Source: Alphaproteobacteria bacterium
GTDB taxonomy: Bacteria; Pseudomonadota; Alphaproteobacteria; UBA8366
Direction of reading: 5' to 3'
Assembly (NCBI GenBank): GCA_029861675.1
Contig: JAOTYV010000233.1
Location: 1-7,883, forward strand
Length of the DNA: 7,883 nt
This document shows, piece after piece, positions 5,866 through 7,883 of the stretch. Below the pieces are notes generated by a model. It had not been told where the DNA came from and did no database searches. It was given only the letters and a program-made list of their open reading frames with translations. How positions within the stretch are numbered: position 1 is the stretch's first letter; each line of letters begins with the position of its first letter. A program made the position numbers and the translations under genes.

Positions 5866-6447
5866 GTGTCAAGCGATAGCGTAACCACGGACCCGCCGGT
5901 CTCACCGGCCCCCATTGATCTCGAAACCCCGACCCGGCGCGGTGATGTCATTGCGGCCGCGTTGTGCCTCATGGCCGGTCTGGGTGGATATTTCGTAGTG
6001 GTGCCCATGGCGGTCTATGTGCCGGCGCAGTTTGCCGGAACGGCCAATTCGCCGGCCTTTCTGCCGAACGTGATGTTCGTTCTTCTGGCCGTGTTCAGCA
6101 CCCTATATCTGATCCAAAGTCTCATTGTCTATCGGCGCGAAGTCCCTGAAGGCCGGGTACAGGCATTGGATTGGGCGCTGGCCGGCGGCACGGCACTGAT
6201 CTGTATCGGCTATATTGTCGCCATTCACGTGGTCGGCATGACTTTGGGCTCAGCCCTTGCCGTGGCCGCGACGGTTTTCTATTTCGGCGAGCGTCGGCCT
6301 GCCCTCATCGCCGGCATCGCCATCATCCTGCCGCTTTTGCTTTGGTACTTCTTCGTCAAGATCGCCCACATCCTGTTTCCGACCACCTGGCTCGGCATCA
6401 TGGAATGGCTGGAAGCGTCCCGCCCGCTCGCGGATTGGCTGGCGTAG
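5866..6447 (+). CDS. tctB: Tripartite tricarboxylate transporter small membrane subunit TctB
   Basis: A 193-aa hydrophobic protein with four to five membrane segments at about residues 28-50, 66-89, 102-121, 125-140 and 146-171. It has a polar N-terminus ending in TPTRRGDVIAA and a central FYFGERRP turn between late helices, both typical of the TctB family. TctB is the small membrane subunit that pairs with TctA and a periplasmic binding protein to import carboxylates by ion symport. The start chosen is GTG (5866-5868), with GGGAG (5851-5855) 10 nt upstream. The frame is open further upstream, but that stretch runs through the operator repeat and the end of the phosphoesterase gene, so it is not coding. 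The stop TAG (6445-6447) overlaps the Shine-Dalgarno of tctA, which begins 11 nt later, a strong sign of one operon and coupled translation. Start uncertainty is the main weakness. Confidence 0.88.
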   Translation: MSSDSVTTDPPVSPAPIDLETPTRRGDVIAAALCLMAGLGGYFVVVPMAVYVPAQFAGTANSPAFLPNVMFVLLAVFSTLYLIQSLIVYRREVPEGRVQALDWALAGGTALICIGYIVAIHVVGMTLGSALAVAATVFYFGERRPALIAGIAIILPLLLWYFFVKIAHILFPTTWLGIMEWLEASRPLADWLA

Positions 6448-6457
6448 GGGAAGCGAT

Positions 6458-7883
6458 ATGGTTGATTTCGACATCCTTCTCCGAAGTTTCTCGTTGATCA
6501 TGAGTTGGAAAGTCCTGGCGTGGTGTTTCACCGGCGTCGTCTGGGGCATGTTCGTTGGGGTCACGCCGGGCCTGACCGGCATCATGGCCGTGGTCATCGC
6601 CTTGCCGGTGACCTTTTTCATGGACCCGCAATCGGCCATCGCGCTGTTACTGGGGATTTATGTGACGGCCATTTATGGCGGCTCGGTAACGGCCATCATG
6701 ATCGCCACGCCAGGCACACCGAACGCCGCCGCGACTGTCCTCGACGGCTATCCGCTGGCCCGCCAGGGCAAAGCCCGCCAAGCCTTGGAGATGGCGCTTT
6801 ATGCGTCGTTCACGGCCGGCATTGTGTCGACCGTGGTGGCGTTGGTGATCTTTCCCATCGTCGCGACCTTCGCTTTGGAATTCGGGGCCGCCGAGGTTTT
6901 CGCGGTGATCGTCTTTTCCATCACCATCATTGCCGGCGTCTCCGGGGAATCGCTGTTGAAGGGCTTGATCGCCGCTACCTTTGGCTTCCTGATCGCCATG
7001 ATCGGCCAAGACCCCATTCATGGCTCCAGCCGCTTCACCTTCGGGGTCCACGATTTTCAAGCCGGCATGCATATCCTGACCTTGCTGGTCGGGCTGTTCA
7101 CAATTCCGGAAATTATCGTGCGCGGTGTTGAAGCCTATAAGGCTCACGATACGGTCAGCGTCGGTGATATGGGACCGCGCATCGGTTTCCGGCAGTTTTT
7201 GAGCTACTGGCCAACCTATATGCGATCAACGGCCGGCGGATCATTGCTGGGTGCCTTGCCGGGCCTTGGCGGCAGCCCGGCAGCCTTCCTGGGGTACTTT
7301 CTCGCCCAGCGGTTTTCCAAGAAGCCGGAAGAGTTTGGCCACGGTTCCCTGGAGGGCGTGGCCGGTGCGGAAGCCGGCAATAATTCCGTTTGCGGCCCGG
7401 CCCTGGTACCGATGATGAGTCTCGGCATTCCCGGCGACACGACGACGGCCGTGCTGATGGGTGCGCTGGTCATTCACGGCCTCAATCCAGGGCCCATGCT
7501 GTTCGAATCTGCGCCGGACTTCATTTACAGCGTGTTCCTGCTTTTGTTTGTGGCGTTGATCTTTATGTTGATCGTCGGCACCGGCGTCGTCCGCATAGCC
7601 AAATGGGTGGTGCGCATGCCGACGCAAATCCTGTTTCCCGTGGTGCTAATTCTCGCCACTTACGGCACCTATGCCGTGCGCGGGACTATGGTTGACGTCA
7701 TGTCCATGTACGCCGTCGGGTTTCTAGGGTTCCTTTTACGAATTCAGAAAATACCGGCCGCCCCTTTTGCCATCGCCTTCATCCTGGGACCCCTGTTTGA
7801 GAACGAATTGCGCAAGGCGATGATCATTTCCAGCGGGTCCTTGGATATCTTCTTCAGCAGCACCATCGCCGTCAGCTTCCTTG
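6458..7883 (+). CDS. tctA: Tripartite tricarboxylate transporter large membrane subunit TctA (3' end outside window)
   Basis: ATG (6458-6460) preceded by AGGGG (6446-6450, spacing 7) opens a frame that stays open to the window edge, giving 475 residues of a family usually near 500. The two internally related halves carry the TctA signatures. The first has GVTPGLTG (34-41), the YGGS block (73-76), the IATPGTPNAAATVLDGYP stretch (82-99) and QGKARQAL (103-110). The second has GALPGLGGSPAAFLGYF (265-281), AEAGNNSVCGPALVPMM (304-320) and SLGIPGDTTTAVLMGALVIHG (321-341). TctA is the many-helix translocating subunit in the inner membrane and needs TctB plus a periplasmic TctC-type (Bug) receptor, which gives specificity. 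No tctC is seen in this window; it may follow beyond 7883 or be encoded elsewhere. All signature blocks are intact and no frameshift is seen, so the gene looks functional as far as it is visible. Confidence 0.94.
   Translation, partial: MVDFDILLRSFSLIMSWKVLAWCFTGVVWGMFVGVTPGLTGIMAVVIALPVTFFMDPQSAIALLLGIYVTAIYGGSVTAIMIATPGTPNAAATVLDGYPLARQGKARQALEMALYASFTAGIVSTVVALVIFPIVATFALEFGAAEVFAVIVFSITIIAGVSGESLLKGLIAATFGFLIAMIGQDPIHGSSRFTFGVHDFQAGMHILTLLVGLFTIPEIIVRGVEAYKAHDTVSVGDMGPRIGFRQFLSYWPTYMRSTAGGSLLGALPGLGGSPAAFLGYFLAQRFSKKPEEFGHGSLEGVAGAEAGNNSVCGPALVPMMSLGIPGDTTTAVLMGALVIHGLNPGPMLFESAPDFIYSVFLLLFVALIFMLIVGTGVVRIAKWVVRMPTQILFPVVLILATYGTYAVRGTMVDVMSMYAVGFLGFLLRIQKIPAAPFAIAFILGPLFENELRKAMIISSGSLDIFFSSTIAVSFL

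Noticed and set aside
6505..7131. 208-codon plus-strand open frame inside tctA
   Set aside because: It is out of frame with the unmistakable TctA translation that runs uninterrupted from 6458 to the window end.

Overview
The window looks like a GC-rich alphaproteobacterial chromosome, perhaps Rhodospirillales-like. This is judged from codon use, a tripartite tricarboxylate transporter (TTT) operon, a 'GWSDGLP/CGSNCFG' family protein and a small NHL beta-propeller protein. No RNA gene, CRISPR array, intact insertion sequence or phage gene is visible.

Left part (1-3160): the window opens with the last 27 codons of a plus-strand gene whose C-terminus resembles gamma-glutamyltransferase. Convergent to it on the minus strand is a six-bladed NHL/PAL-like beta-propeller protein. 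After about 490 bp without a convincing gene come a minus-strand 346-aa protein of the family I associate with UGSC/CGSC (seleno)proteins, another gene-poor stretch of about 380 bp, and a 94-aa three-helix membrane protein, also on the minus strand.

Middle scar (3300-3560): the minus strand holds the first ~50 codons of a LysR-type regulator. It is broken by a one-base frameshift inside the helix-turn-helix and then loses all LysR similarity. The missing part is replaced by sequence that, on the plus strand, encodes a 40-aa ORF with a good ribosome-binding site. The region reads as a deletion junction between two decayed genes.

Right part (3557-7883, plus strand): a 681-aa two-domain protein has a complete calcineurin-like metallophosphoesterase head and a long, probably TIM-barrel-like, C-terminal half. 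It is followed by tctB (small TTT membrane subunit) and tctA (large TTT membrane subunit, cut by the window end). No solute-binding subunit (tctC) is in view.

The most notable signal is a 68-nt gap-free imperfect direct repeat (50/68 identical), present once before the phosphoesterase and once before tctB. Each copy holds an AT-rich dyad (ATAG-N16-CTAT) followed at fixed distance by an ATAATG -10-like box. The left copy begins exactly at the start codon of the broken LysR gene. The simplest reading is that these are two copies of one LysR-type operator/promoter, making the phosphoesterase and the transporter one regulon whose local regulator has been lost. A plausible but unproven job for the regulon is uptake of an organic acid or phosphoester-type compound by the TTT system and hydrolysis by the phosphoesterase.
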